64,000 bases of DNA from Gentiana macrophylla (GCA_026214975.1 CM047817.1:57284246-57348245); one strand, 5' to 3'; positions 34,301 through 46,500 are shown, counted from the first letter of the stretch. Numbers and translations are program-made. Notes: generated by a model not told the origin, from the sequence alone.

Positions 34301-35699
34301 TGTTTGATAAAGTCAGAACCACTAAGAAATGCTGAAAAGGTATGTGTATCACATCTAAAACTATTAAAGGTAAAAGGTTTCCGTATTAAGATAAACGACC
34401 CTTCAATATCTATTAAATAGTGCATATATCCTAGAGATAAGACCTGACGACTGGCTAAGGGTGATTCCTATCTCCCAGTCTAGGAACACTATCTCAAAAG
34501 AACAATGACTATGTTTCCTTTCAATCGGGAGAGGGTAATAGATTTGAACGGGTAACATAGCTTGTTCATCATGACCTTCGGGGTCTAGTGAGAGATACAA
34601 GCTAGTGGGAGTTTTTGAGTGGTGACATTTTGTCTGATAACTACTCGAAACGTGATTAAGTTTATCAAAAGAATACGAGGAGAGAGTCTCTCGATTTTAG
34701 CAGAGAGAGAATAGAGTATTCCATGCTCATAAATAGGCTATAGCATAGTCTTGGGACCGATGCTCACCGCCTCCTCTAGTGGAATGTTTCTCACTGAGAA
34801 AGAAACCATAGACTTGCCCTATATAGTTATTGATGTACTACAATACACTGCTAAACTCGATTAAGATAATTGGTTGCAAAATAACGGTTAACATTATGTA
34901 AACCGAGAAGTCTACCTAAAAGATGCTAGTAAAATTTATGGATAAGGAGTGACTTCGGTTCACACCACTTCCGTAAATGTAGGCATTTAGCATTTAATGC
35001 TTGAAGGTAGGACTGGAGATTTTGTGCATACGTTCAGATTGTGGCTGTTCGTGAAATATCTTAATGTGTCGAGTGAAGGTTGGTTATAAGATTTTTGAGA
35101 TCAGAAAGTGACGGTTGAACTGTCACAAGCCTTCTGATAGAATCTATAAGTAATGACCTTAAACCTTGGAGTACGGTTACCCAAAGGTAGTTACTATCGA
35201 TTTAATCGGACCACACGCCCAACATCGGTTGTTGGTGATTACATCGATAAATACTACTAGATCATAATGTCAATCCACCCAAGACGCAGTGGGAGTATGG
35301 TTTAACCGTTGACCCATTATGGTTTTGTGGACTTTCTGATCAATTTGGGTGATTGATAACCTATGGCTCTTGGTGGGTGTATATAGATTCTCGATCGTAG
35401 AAGTTCTTTGGAAAACCTTAACCCAGTAAATGGAGTTTTGATACTCCGGTTACATTCACCTCTTGTAGAACCACACGAGTGTCTCAGCCCAGTGGGAGAA
35501 ATAGGATCTACACGGAAAAGAGTCGAATGAATAGGAAAGTTTAAACTTTCGATTGCAAAGTCGAGTGGTATAGGGGTGATTCCCTAAAAAAAGTAGAGAG
35601 TTAACCAGACCTTGAACTCTCTCACCACTCAGTCTTGCTAGATTTCGTTAGAAAGCGGAAAATAGGGGTGATTACCTGAGACTTTCTTGCCGTAAAACG
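31319..35699 (+). other. internal region of the nested Copia element, no recognisable coding
   Basis: About 4.4 kb where gag, protease and integrase should be. Only short fortuitous frames occur (113 codons at 31493, 83 codons at 33430). Two loosely repeated motifs stand out: TGGATTCTC(G/A)GTGAAT at about 32434 and 32505, and GACC(G/A)ACCCTAAGGCGGCA at about 33097 and 33266. Extreme decay, or a replacement of the coding region by unrelated sequence, would explain this. Confidence 0.5.
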
Positions 35700-36660
35700 G
35701 AGTCTGGATTCATTCGGAACAAGAGGGTCTTGGTTAGAACAAATGGCAGGTTGACTGCCGGGACTTATGCCCTTTGTGGATGTAAGAGAACCTCTCGGTC
35801 ATTAAAAGTCGCATGTTATAAAATATGTGGACTTGACCAGGATATTGATAAGCCTTTTGTAGACTGGGTATCAGTATTGGTAAAGGAGTAGTATTAGTGT
35901 TCATGAATGATAACACTGAAACGGTTGGAAACAACATGTGTGTGCTATCTGAAGTTGGAAACTGACAGGCCAAGATTCTCTGGATAAGATAATTGGACTA
36001 TATTCTAAGAATCTGATTCGGTCAAATTCACGAGAATGAGTCATTGGCTATCCCACCTATCTTATTGAATAAGATGATCATGCATATACGTATGCAACAT
36101 TCATCGAGAGTAGTCCTACCCTACCTCTCAGGAATGATTCTCTAAATCTTCGGATAAAGAGAAAATGGGATAGAGTATCTCTTGGATAATGGCAAGTCAG
36201 GTTATCACAAGTCAATAGTAATCGAATCTTGGATTCTAGCAATAAGTAGCGGTTTAGTACGTCCTCAAGTATCTTTAGAGAACAAGGAATCATATGCTTG
36301 TATATTCAGGTGCAAACTTGAATATGGTTGACTACACTGATTTTGACATGTAGTCAGATTAATGATGATCATTAAGTTGATCTCGGGCTCAGTGTTTACT
36401 CATAGAGCTTAGAATTTCCTTTTTGGTCTGGGAGTAATTCCAGGTCTGATAAGCCGATATCACTTCATTGTGAAAACAGTGAAGAGATAGCTTAGAAGGA
36501 TCTTCTCAGTCACTAGAGGTCAAAAGCATATTGAAAGAGAGTACCATCTGATTGGAAGGACCGACAACGTTTCAATCCTAAAGACCGTCTCGAGTCGACA
36601 ACCTAACTAATCAGTGTACCAAGTCGAATGCTAGGAGGGTACGACATTAAGGGATATGTC
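35700..36660 (+). pseudogene. decayed Copia RT/RNase H end
   Basis: GTTGGAAACAACATG...GTGCTATCTGAAGTT (about 35917-35956) corresponds to the GNN..VLSEV block after YVDD. At 36308-36400 a GCAAACTTGAATATGG...GACTACACTGATTTTGAC stretch matches the DYTDSN block of the minus-strand copy at 62280-62360. At 36460-36600 AAGCCGATATCACTTCATTG and GCATATTGAAAGAGAGTACC match the KPISLYCEN and HIEREYHL codons of that copy. All frames are broken. The YVDD box itself is no longer readable. Confidence 0.6.
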
Positions 36661-36750
36661 TCATCTGCTTTTAGAGCAAGTGGGAGAGTGTTGTGAATAA
36701 GATGAGAAAGGGTGTGCTCTAAAAACAATCGTTGCTTGTCATTTCGTGCA

Positions 36751-36760
36751 AGTGGGAGAT
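36751..36760 (+). other. polypurine tract of nested Copia element
   Basis: AGTGGGAGAT directly precedes the LTR start TGTTAGG. A similar AGTGGGAGAGTGTTG stands 72 bp upstream (from 36679). Confidence 0.7.
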
Positions 36761-38481
36761 TGTTAGGTGTAGTGCCCGAAAGACAATTTGTGTAATTGTT
36801 TTTAATAATGGATGACATAATTTATCTCACCTTAGTTACTTGCTTTGTGCTTGTAAAGTAATAAATCACTGCAAACCCTAAGTATATCTCAGATGTAACC
36901 ACTTAACTCGGTGTATGGATTACACGTGAGGATTGAGTTAAGCGGAGATATGCTTAAACTATTAGTCCGTGGTGAACTTAATCAGAGTTTAGGGTCTCTT
37001 GATTAAAACACCAATAATGCACGCAGAACACCTTAGGGTGTGATAGTCTTATCCGGACTGTCGGTAAAGGGTACCTACGTGGGGCATTTATATATGATGG
37101 CATTCATATAGGATTGGACCGATTTAATATGAATTTCTCGATATAATTCCGTAATTGAGGAATCTTATTAAATCATTAGATGATCATATATGGATCAACC
37201 TTAATCTGAGGTGATCATGCAGGTGCCGCTTGTCTCGGGGTAGTGTTTGATGTGTTAGTTACGGTTCACTTTGATATGTGTTCCAAGCCACTTATCATTG
37301 GCACTATCTCCTGATGAGTGAGTAGTTCTGATTTTCACAGACATGGAATCCATTCCTTCCTGCGGGAAGTAGAGAGACAGTCCCCTTATTTGTTAGCCCT
37401 AAGAAAGTGATCGATCCCGAGAGTTTCGCATTTGACTAATTAGCTACTAGTCAGATATGAATACTAATTGATCATCAGGGGGTTAATGGTAAATAAGGAT
37501 AAGATATTCTGAGTCGGGTTCACGGAGACTTCCCACTGAGAATGGACAGTCTATGGAGGGTTAATCCGTATGTAGTGATTATATCAATGGACGCTTATCT
37601 ACTCTATGGGTTGAGTGTAAGTATATATCTATAATTTGTAGAGTTCAGTTTCGGGTTTATGGTGGCGTAATCCCGGAATTAATAATTAATGTACTTATTC
37701 AGTTCGATGAATAATTAATTTTTGGAGCTACTGGTTATAGGTCCATGGTCCCCGATGTGGCTTCTGTAATTCGGACTAATAATCTTGTTATTTGGGCCTC
37801 AGTGATAATTAATTGGTTGGGCTAATTAATTGATATGCATAGATATTATTTAGTTGGGCTAAATAATATAATACACATAAAAGACATTTTATGTGGGCTC
37901 TTAAACCCTAGGGGTGGCGCCATTATGGTCTTAATTAGCACAATAATTAATTTTCTTGTGTTATGGAAAATAAAAGATATTCTTATTATGTGATTGGTTG
38001 TATGACATGTTATTTGGTTTCCTATTGGTCAATAATATGTCACAATTATTCATTAAGGAAAATATCTTTTTATTTTGTTTAATTAATTAATTATTTAATT
38101 AATTAAAACTTGGAGACCAAGGATTTACTCTCCTATAAAAAGGAGAGTTATTCCAAGTGTAAAAACAAAAAGGAAAATTTCGACCACACTTGTAAAAGTA
38201 GAGAAAAATTGGTTTCTCTTGTTTAGGGTTTTAGAAGAAGAAAAACTCTAATTTTTTCTTGGTGTTGCATATCAAGGAGGTTCGTGTATCAAGAAGGGTG
38301 TCCACCAACCGCCGTTTGGAGAACACATCGGAAGATCAAGGCGTCTCTTCCCGATATTGGTAACATGATCATATCCCCCTTGTAGTTTAAGTCCTTTAAT
38401 TATGTATTGTGATGTATAAGTCGTGATCCATCCGCTGTGCGTAGATCTAACTCGTTTAGATCTAAGAACCTGCATCCTTCA
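36761..38481 (+). mobile_element. 3' LTR of nested Copia element
   Basis: Intact ends TGTTAGG...CCTTCA. Followed by target duplication ATATC. The TATA box is at 38133-38142 and GGCGCC at 37916-37921. It could still drive rightward transcription into the Tat-like element. Confidence 0.9.
38133..38142 (+). promoter_or_regulatory. TATA box in 3' LTR
   Basis: TATAAAAAGG flanked by CTCTCC and AGAG. The same position in the 5' LTR (30951-30960) carries two substitutions that destroy it. Confidence 0.7.
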
Positions 38482-38792
38482 ATATCCACTCGAAACACTT
38501 CAACCTTCAGCTCCGTTCAGTTCTTTATCGATTGACTCTCATATTCAGCCCAAATGATGCTCCATATACTCGTTTATCTGTCAATAAATCATAGCACACA
38601 TAGTAGCTTCTATTTCTAGAAAATAACGCATAAAATACACGGTTAATACGCATAATACAAATTTAGTCACCCCGGGCGTGGCTTAATCATATTTAGCTAA
38701 TTAACCTATCATTTCATACATATTATCACCATTGATGAAAGTAATCCGGGGTAGATTGATGGTAAAATATGATACCAAATTGACCGTCATCA

Positions 38793-38810
38793 ACTACCCC
38801 CTCACTTAGC
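38793..38810 (-). other. polypurine tract of Tat-like element
   Basis: The minus strand reads GCTAAGTGAGGGGGTAGT immediately before the 3' LTR start TGATGACGG. GATCAAAAGCTAAGT upstream is the typical Tat-element context. Confidence 0.75.
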
Positions 38811-39392
38811 TTTTGATCGTCCCGAGCAAAAACCAAATCAAAGAAACCCCATAAACAATTACAAACTAATTAAGAACAAAATCATTCAAGAATTCTAAAT
38901 AAGATGAGGGTCAACACATATCCATCAGTAATCCCTTAAGCACTATCTCATAGTAGAACCAATGTGTGTGTGCAATAACTCTCAAACAATAGTGATGCAA
39001 ATAGAATCACATTATATCAATAAGGATTTTAGGCAAAACATGTATCATGCACAATCCATAAGTTCCCCAATAATCATCACCTACCAATGCATCAATGTGT
39101 CGTGTGAAAAATCTTTTGTGATAGTGCATTCAAGAAAATAATGAAGTTATAGAGACCCCACAATCCTTAATTATCAATGTGCACTCGCTCCTCTTGCTTT
39201 CAGACTCAGGCACCCAACATGAAACCTTACTTGAGCCGGGCAGACCTGGGGACCGAGTACTATTCTTAGGCCCTCGTTCGCTTTATTCCTTTTTTTCTTC
39301 ATAAAATCGGCTTGCATTTTACGCTCCATCGGCCCTCACTCTTTTTTCTCTCACTCACAAGATTGTTTTTTCCCGGTTTACCTTGTTTTCCA
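38811..39392 (-). other. internal region of Tat-like element, right of 3' LTR
   Basis: Non-coding. Contains the CTCGGGACGATCAAAAG context on the minus strand and AT-rich sequence. A GGCCCTCG/GGCCCTCAC pair lies near 39270-39340. Ends at the LINE target duplication (39393-39407). Confidence 0.5.
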
Positions 39393-41663
39393 CTCAAGTT
39401 GCTACCCTTTTTTTTGGTTAAAGGTAAAAATTTTATATAACCAAGGTATGCAAAGTACAAGAAATTACATCCTAATCAAATTGTAGAACTAAACTAACAC
39501 CTACACTAGTGTTGAAAAGAGGTTAGATTTGTTGATTCCAAGTCGCATAAGACCCCGAGGTTATATGCAACAAGAAACAATGACCACTAAACACATAACA
39601 ACACCCAAAAAGCTGTCAAAAGGGTCATGTGAGAGCATAACTCACAGAGCATATCCCAAGGTGTGTAGAGAAACAAAATAATCTCATACACCCACCAACA
39701 AAACCTACTAGAAATCACAAAAGATATACAAAACCTAAACATTAAGGTGTAAAAGTGTACAAGGGAATGCAACTGCATTATGTAAAACATATGTGTTTTA
39801 ATGCAAAACAACACAAACATCAATTTTCATAGTACTCCTCAAAACGTGTCTGCATTTCTCATGTACCAAATCTAGTAAACAACCACATAAACAGAGGCAC
39901 ATCTAGCCACATTTGCATGAGAAGTTCCCCTGCATTTCCTCTTCATCCATCTGAGAGCAGCAGTTATAGTTTCCAGTCTTCTATTGATACCTAGCCACAA
40001 CCTAACCTTGCCCCAAATCATACATGAGATTGGACACTGGAAATACAGATGAGAGGCAGATTCATTCACCAATCCACACAAGGAGCAGAGTTTGTCATCA
40101 AAATGAAGCTTATCAGTAGTAAGCATAGCATGTTTCATGGCCATCCACAACAAAAAAAGCGGTGTTTTGGGGTGGCTCACAGGGTTCAGCACAAGTCTCA
40201 GACCACCAAACCTTAGGACTTTGGTGCCTAAGGAAATCATAAGCTTTAGTAGGAGATAATTTGGGACCAATGGACCGGGATTTCAACACAAAGAATGGCG
40301 ACCAAAGCAGAACCAAAAGCATAATTCAAGATCCTATCCCAAATTCTGAAGACAATTTTGATTAAAGTAGAATCAGTAGACTTGTAAGGATAAGACCACA
40401 GATCTGCATTCTTTAAGTACTCAGCATTGATCCATTTCAGCCAAAGGCAGTCTTTCTTACATTGGAAGTTCCACAAGATCCTACACAAAAGAGCAAGATT
40501 CCAAGCTTCCAACTGAAAAATTCCTAAACCACCCTCAGATTTTGGCAAACAAACTTTCTTCCAGCCAACAATTGATTTCCTGTTAGAGTCATAGGATCCC
40601 CCCACAAAAACCTCCTACATAATTGATCCATTTTAAGCTTAACACTTCCAATGATAGGGTAAATACCTAGCCAAAAACAGTTCACACCTTGAATGATAGA
40701 TTTCACCAGCTGTAACCTACCAGCATAAGACAAGGTGGCACCCTTCCAATTACAAAAGTAATTCCTCAAAGTAGTGAATAAGGGATCATAATGCACCACA
40801 TTTAACCAAACAGCACACAAGGGAATGCCAAGATACCTAACAGGCATCACACCTTCTTTCTAACCAGAGATGTCTAATAAAACCTGCTTGTTATACTCAT
40901 CCAGTCCAGCACAGAAAATTTCAGACTTATGCAAATTTACAACCAGTCCAGAACACTTACCAAAATCAGTAAGACAATTCATCATTAAGGAGACAGATAT
41001 AGGATCTCCTCTAGTGAAGAGCATCAAGTCATCTGCAAAGGCAAGATGATTAATCTTCAAATTCTGGCATCCATTGTGAAAGTTAAACTCTAAATCCTCC
41101 CCCAGAATTCTAAGCATTCTTGAGAAGTATTCCATACCAAGAACAAAGAGGAAAGGAGAGAGAGGATCCCCTTGTCTCAGACCCCTTTTCCCAGGGAAAA
41201 ACCCTTTGAGCTCACCATTAATAGACAGGGAGAAGGATGTAGTTGTAACACACAACATGATCCACTTGACAAACCTGTCAGGAAAACCAAATCCTTTCAA
41301 AACAGCCTCCAAGAAGGACCAATGCACTGAATCAAAGGCCTTTTTAATATCCACCTTTATCATACATCTAGGGGGACCCCTGGCAACCCCATACTTCCTG
41401 ATCAACTCTTGGCACAAGAAAATGTTGTCAGACATGGCCCTACCATCAACAAAACCAGTTTGGCATTCATCAATAAGATCAGGCAGACAAGAAGACAGTC
41501 TAGTAGCCAAAATCTTAGATATAACTTTGTACGTAGTATTACAACAGGAGATAGGCATGTAGTCACCAACAGAAGCAGCATGAGTAGACTTAGGAATCAA
41601 AGCAATGATAGCATGATTAACTTGATTCAAAATAGCATCATTATTCAAGAATTCCAAGACAGC

Positions 41664-41792
41664 ATTAGTGAAATCAGCTCCAACAATATCCCAAGATTTC
41701 TTAAAGAAGCCAGCAGAATACCCATCAGGACCAGGTGCTTTATTTTCTAAGAAAGAAAAGAGAGCTTTCTTTACCTCCAAGGCAGTGACATC
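41664..41792 (+). repeat. 129 bp duplication, left copy, within LINE 1 RT
   Basis: Identical by eye to 41915-42043 (ATTAGTGAAATCAGCTCC ... CAGTGACATC). LINE 2 has this segment only once. Confidence 0.9.
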
Positions 41793-41914
41793 TGTTAAGG
41801 GTGATTTTATACATTTTATAAGGATATATTTTATATCAATATTCCCCATATATGGATGTATTTCGTAGAATTCGAGCTTACAATCGATTAAATTTCCTCA
41901 TATTTGTTTTTATT
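41793..41914 (+). mobile_element. 122 bp LTR-end fragment inside LINE 1
   Basis: Starts TGTTAAGGGTGA and continues AAGGATATATTTTATATCAAT, then CCCCATATATGGATG and CGAGCTTACAATCGATTAA. This matches the first 105 bp or so of the Tat-like LTR starting at 15207 (TGTTCAGGG...). The fragment begins exactly at the LTR terminus. Confidence 0.8.
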
Positions 41915-42043
41915 ATTAGTGAAATCAGCTCCAACAATATCCCAAGATTTCTTAAAGAAGCCAGCAGAATACCCATCAGGACCAGGTGCTTTATTTTCTA
42001 AGAAAGAAAAGAGAGCTTTCTTTACCTCCAAGGCAGTGACATC
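41915..42043 (+). repeat. 129 bp duplication, right copy, within LINE 1 RT
   Basis: Second identical copy. On the minus strand ORF2 enters here, reads 43 codons (DVTALEVKKALFSF... to ADFTN), and runs into the foreign fragment. Confidence 0.9.
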
Positions 42044-43344
42044 CACCAGTAGATTATCCAATTGAGCCCTAGAAATAGTAGGGCCAACACTAACAACATC
42101 ATCATCAATAGGAGCTGCCAAAGCCTCAGTACCCAATAAGTCAATGTAAAAACTAACAAAAGAATCACCAATCTGATCATAAGAAGTAGTGAAAAAACTG
42201 TCAGCAAGTTGTATGGATGAGATATGATTCCTAACATCAATCCTCTTCACCATACAGTGAAAGAACTTGGACCCCCTATCACTTAGCTTCACATATTGCC
42301 CCTTAGCTTTCTGAGAAAGAAAAGCTGGATTCGCACTTTCCAAAGTAGAATGATCCTTTCCCGATCCCCAATTTGAGATAACAAAGCCTCATTAGGTCCT
42401 GTGTTGTATAAAGTTTGCAATTCCCCAAGCACCTTCTCGAGCATTTTCGGACTTAATGAGATATATGAGCAAAATGAAGCTTATTCATTTCCTTCAAAGG
42501 CTTCTTCAATCTTCTAAGCTTTCTACAAAGTTGGTACATAGCCGTACCATAAACATCTTGACTCCAGCTCTGTGTAAGAAACTCCATATAACTTTGATGT
42601 CGCATCCACATATTGAAAAATTTAAAAGGTTTCATTCTGATCACAGAATCAGTAGTTAGAGAAATTCTACAAGGGGAGTGATCAGAATGCAAACCAGCAA
42701 GGTCAAAAAAAGCCAAAGCATTCACACACCAGTCATACCAATATGCATTAACCAGCACCCTATCAATTCTAGAAAGAACATTAGAAGAACTCCAAGTAAA
42801 GAATTCACCAGAGGAATTCATATCAGTAAGATTAGCATCCATGAAACAATCCACACCATCTTGCATTTCATAATCAGTGGGAATATTCCCATTCATCCTA
42901 TCTTCAACAGAAAGCACAGAGTTGAAATCCCCTAAAACCATCCAAGGAAGAGAAGAACAAACACTCAATTCTCTAAGTCTGTCCCACATACTTCTTCTAT
43001 GGCCAATAGAGTGTAAACCATACACAAAAGTAACCAGAAAAACATCACCAGTAACATTCAGCCTGACACTGCAGTGGATCCACTGATCATCAACTTCCAA
43101 AACCTCTAAAGAAACAAAAGATGGATCCCAAATAACTAACATACTCCTATTATCATGTTGATCAAAGTTATTTACAGACTTCCAGGTAGGAATCTTATAC
43201 TTAAATAATTTATCCATACTAATTTGAGACAGTTTGGTCTCAAGGATTCCAAATAAGTTAATCTTATGTTGCCTAAGGTATTTGACAATAGTAGATTGTT
43301 TAGAAACCTTATTGAACCCTCTAACATTCCAAAAACCAATCATT

Positions 43345-45263
43345 TTTGTCTACCTAGAGGTGATTTACCTCTAGAGACTACATCAGATCTCTTCCCTTCA
43401 TTTCCAGAAACACCAGCAGTGCTATTCCTTTTCTTCTTCTTTTTCTTCCTTGATTTCCTAGAACCAGAGGCAGGAATGTCCCCTTTTTCCCCCAAATCCT
43501 CGGCCAGACATCACCGGCCCAAGTAGAACATTTATCGGGATCCAAAACATCAAAAATATTAGCAGCAGAGTCTTCTACTTCCTTTCCTTTATTACTTGAG
43601 GAAACACTTTTTCCTTTGTCCACCAAAGGTGTAGATGTTGCGCAGCAGAGGAAGGACATCAAGCGCACAGGAGTTGTCCCAGAGCAATATCATTCTTACC
43701 ATCAACTTCAAGAATAACCACTTTTTCTTCTTTGAGGGGTTAGGTTTAGAAACACCAGTTTTTGACCTTGCCACATACAATGCAGAACCTCACCTTTAGA
43801 ATCATCATGGCCTTGTTCATTATGGCCTAATTTGTTACACTTGGAATGCAATTTGGGCCTTTCCTCATATAAAACAGGCTGCATAAGGACCTTTCCATCA
43901 TGCATAGTAATAGGAATAATAGAAGGCAACTCCATCTTTAAGTCAATTTCCACAAGACATCTTGCAAAACTAAGCACTTTTTTGGCAAAGAGTGACTTTA
44001 TCAAGATAATCTCGAGGACTCCCTAGGAAAGAACATATCTTACTCAAAGCTCTATCCTTCCAAATCATAAGTGGAAGATTAGGCAGCTGAATCCAAACTG
44101 GAACTGTAGTACAAGCATCTTTACTAAAATCAAACATTACAGGCATCTTTTTTAAAAGCAAGGGCTTTCCAAAAGCATAGAAGGGACCAGCCTGCAGTAC
44201 CTCATTAAGATCAATCTATTGTTCAAAAAGAAACACTATCCATCCAGAATTGTGATAATGGTATCTGCACTTTCTTGGCCAAGCATTAACAATCTTTTGA
44301 ACTGCATCTCTTCCAGGAAATTTTGAAGGAAAGATGACAATCAAACTCAATTTCTCCATAGAATCATCATTAGTATCCTTCTCTTCCAGAAACATAGTAT
44401 CTTGATTGATGCAATCAACATGATCTGTCAGAAGAACAACAGCATCTGAAGGTTCCCTATTTTTCTTGACCATTTGTACCCAAGAAGCAAATTCATCCAC
44501 AGCTTTGGTAGCATTGGGCTCTAGGTAATCTCCAGAAGTAGTATCAGAACTTACACCAGAAGGAGCCACAGAAACAGGGGCAACATTTTCCTTACTTGCA
44601 ATAGAACCAGGATCCACCTCTAACTGAGTCCCCTGTTCTATCACACCACCAGGTCCTAAAGTGCAAAGAACACCATCGAAGCAAGCTCTACAAATGAAGA
44701 ACCAGGTTCTATCACACCACCTTCAGAAACTGGCTCTGCAGATGCAGGAACCTGCCCAACAGGAGCACTGACACTCTCAAATGTCTTTCCAGACACACCA
44801 CCAATCTTTAATTTGTCAATAATAGTTTGTTCAGCATGTTTTCAACTTCTAACAACTCTGAAAGAGAAGATATAACTGCCAAATCACCTTCGGCCAAGAC
44901 ATACTTCATTTTTGAAATGGTAGCAGCAGGTGTAACAAGCTTTCCAGATTTCAATCTCATTGCCTCATAGACTCAAGGATTACAACATTTAGAAGCAGGT
45001 TCTTTCAATTTCACCAAGGAAGGAGCATTAACAACATCATCCACTCCAGGTGCCAAAACGACCTTTGCAGGCTGATGATGAACAGTGTTATCCTTTAATG
45101 GAAGCTTCCCAATTTCAATCTGAGCTTCGATTGGAGTTGCAGAGGGAGCAACAAAGGCTTTGGGAGCTGCTGCAACCTGTAAATCACCAGAAGCTTCAGC
45201 TTCATATGGATCAGAATCAGGAACAGTGTCATCTCTAAAAGTTTTCTTATTCTTTCGAGCCAT
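43345..45263 (-). pseudogene. LINE 1 ORF1 (DUF4283 and zinc knuckle protein)
   Basis: Starts MARKNKKTFRDDTVPD at 45263. An acidic, low-complexity N-terminus is followed by the DUF4283-like block (LSLIVIFPSKFPGRDAVQKIV, then WPRKCRYHYHNSGWIVFLFEQ, 44216-44340), then VPVWIQLPNLPLMIWKDRALS and a zinc-knuckle remnant SKCNKLGHNEQGH (about 43822-43860). Compared with LINE 2, the first and last Cys of the CCHC motif are His, so metal binding is doubtful. Stops and frameshifts occur at about 44975, 44645, 44215, 43990 and 43700. The C-terminal basic Lys/Arg stretch lies near 43430. Its TGA overlaps the ORF2 start as ATGA. In the family it binds LINE RNA. Confidence 0.85.
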
Positions 45264-45439
45264 GGCTCAAAACAGGAGCTGTAAATTCAGAAAAGAGAAA
45301 GAAAAGTAACAAGGAAGCTGATTGAGCAAAGAACAAGAGCTAGAACACAGCAATGGAAAGGATTTGGCAAGCAAAAACATGAAGATGAAGAAGCCGGCTG
45401 AGAGAGTTCATCTCTCTAAAATCCCTGCTTTTTTTGTTT
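45264..45439 (-). other. LINE 1 5' untranslated region
   Basis: About 175 bp from the element start to the ORF1 ATG. The minus strand begins with an A-rich GAAACAAAAAAAGCAGGG and has GAGAGATGAACTCTCTC, a short inverted repeat shared in altered form by LINE 2 (58486-58507). Confidence 0.6.
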
Positions 45440-45454
45440 CTCAAGTTGCTACCC

Positions 45455-46476
45455 TCCTCTTATGCCAAGGGGTTAAAGTATATCCACCGACTAATATCGA
45501 TTCCCGGTCTAGGAAAACTCTTCATCTCATCTAAATACTTCTCACTCAGATTGCGTGCTCAAAAATTGAATGAAAATGGCAAAATAACAATTTATAAGTC
45601 CCTACTTCTTGCAACATAACAATGCTTAGTCTTCCATACTAAATTGAATAATGCGTCATCTATCTAGACACTGAAGAAGTGAGTTATACGTGCTTTAAAA
45701 GGTCTATTCCAGAACAAGATAGATGATTTATAAACCACTACTTCAAATATTTGATAAACCCCTTATTCATCATTAATGAATTAAGTAAGTAATTAAGCAA
45801 TTTCAATGATTTAAGGACTCTATTTCATTCAATTAAAAAAAAAATCAAAATTCACAAAAGTAATTGTAAATGTGTCTCAATTTTTCAAACTAAGTGTTAT
45901 GACTACCCACACATTAAAACTCAGCGTTGTCCCCAATGTGAAAAGTAAAGCAAATAAAGTAGGAAGAAGAAGAACACTTAGCTTTGGAAAATAGATGAAC
46001 TCGGCTAACTGTCTGAAGCAAATCATATCACTGAACTGGAACCCAAGTTGTCTTCTCCAAAAGACTAATCTGCACTAGGTCAGCTAATACAAACAATTCT
46101 TGCTCAAAGGCCATTAGTACCGCAAGACGCGAATAATTAACAAAATCATCTTGTCATGTGGCGATAAATAGCACAACTAAAAAAGAAGAAGTGCAATATA
46201 CAAATTAAGCCAATACATAACACTCTATTAATTAACCACAACAAAAGGACTTAATATATGACTCCACATAAAAATAAAAAGACTCAAGACTCAAAATAAT
46301 AACCGAATAATCATGCGAAGTAAAAAAAACTCTCGCACATCCTTTGCTCAACAACATTAGGAACATGGCGATGACAAAAAACATTCACAATTTTATTCAA
46401 TTATCAAAAAGAAAAGAAAATTAGCAAAAAAGGTTAACTATAAATTAATGGATATGCCTAACAATTAAATAAAATG
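45455..46476 (-). other. internal region of Tat-like element, near primer site
   Basis: About 1 kb of AT-rich sequence between the LINE and the primer site. No coding similarity. Together with 38811-39392 it forms the whole internal region, too short for gag-pol. Confidence 0.55.
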
Positions 46477-46494
46477 TCCCCGGAAGCGGCGCCA
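46477..46494 (-). other. primer-binding site (tRNA-Asp type)
   Basis: The minus strand reads TGGCGCCGCTTCCGGGGA, close to the TGGCGCCGTTGCCGGGGA site complementary to tRNA-Asp used by plant Athila/Tat Gypsy elements (two differences). Six bases separate it from the LTR. Confidence 0.8.
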
Positions 46495-46500
46495 AAAACT

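Larger units (their letters stand above)
29586..38481 (+). mobile_element. complete Copia element with decayed coding region
   Basis: Two LTRs (29586-31298, 36761-38481), a primer site (31301), a polypurine tract (36751-36760) and a 5 bp target duplication ATATC (29581-29585, 38482-38486) define it. The LTRs differ by a few percent by eye. The 5.4 kb internal region has no long open frame. Faint RT (from about 35870) and RNase H (about 36300-36600) traces remain near the 3' end, matching the better preserved minus-strand relative at 61712-62467. It lies within the 3' LTR of the Tat-like element, hence is younger than it. Confidence 0.9.
28231..38792 (-). mobile_element. 3' LTR of the Tat-like element, split by a Copia insertion
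   Basis: Segments 28231-29585 and 38487-38792 join into one LTR of about 1.66 kb. Plus-strand ends are TGATCGCGTG and GACCGTCATCA. Comparison with the uninterrupted LTR at 46501-48136 shows the join falls exactly in TCTAATATCCGCTC (about 47890-47903). Confidence 0.85.
39872..43343 (-). pseudogene. LINE 1 ORF2: endonuclease, reverse transcriptase, zf-RVT
   Basis: It starts MIGFWNVRGFN at 43343. The endonuclease part (to 42453) keeps the WNVRG Asn, ETKL Glu, GDFN and SDHSP His/Asp residues of APE-type nucleases. RT follows with FVDGRAMSDNIF, KVDIKKAFDSVHW, GLRQGDPLSPFLF and the catalytic FADD (HLAFADDLMLF, about 41030-41060). Thumb-like YLGIPLCAV and GRLQLVKSIIQG come next, then a C-terminal zinc region CSLCGLVNESASHLYFQCP (about 40060-40116). 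Breaks: a frameshift after FAHIS (42456), the duplication at 41664-42043, a Leu-to-TAG change in ISG*KEGVMP (about 40862), a frameshift near 40600, another near 40270, and a Trp-to-TAG at the C-terminus (39872). In living LINEs it nicks the target and copies the RNA. Confidence 0.9.
39408..45439 (-). mobile_element. L1-type LINE copy 1, full length, 15 bp target duplication
   Basis: CTCAAGTTGCTACCC flanks both ends (39393-39407 and 45440-45454), giving a 6.03 kb insertion on the minus strand. The 3' end is a short poly(A) (T run at 39408-39415) after AATTTTTACCTTTAACC. ORF1 (DUF4283/zinc knuckle) and ORF2 (APE endonuclease, RT, zf-RVT) are in order, with several stops and frameshifts. A 129 bp duplication around a 122 bp foreign fragment (41664-42043) disrupts ORF2. 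It lies in the internal region of the Tat-like element. Confidence 0.95.
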
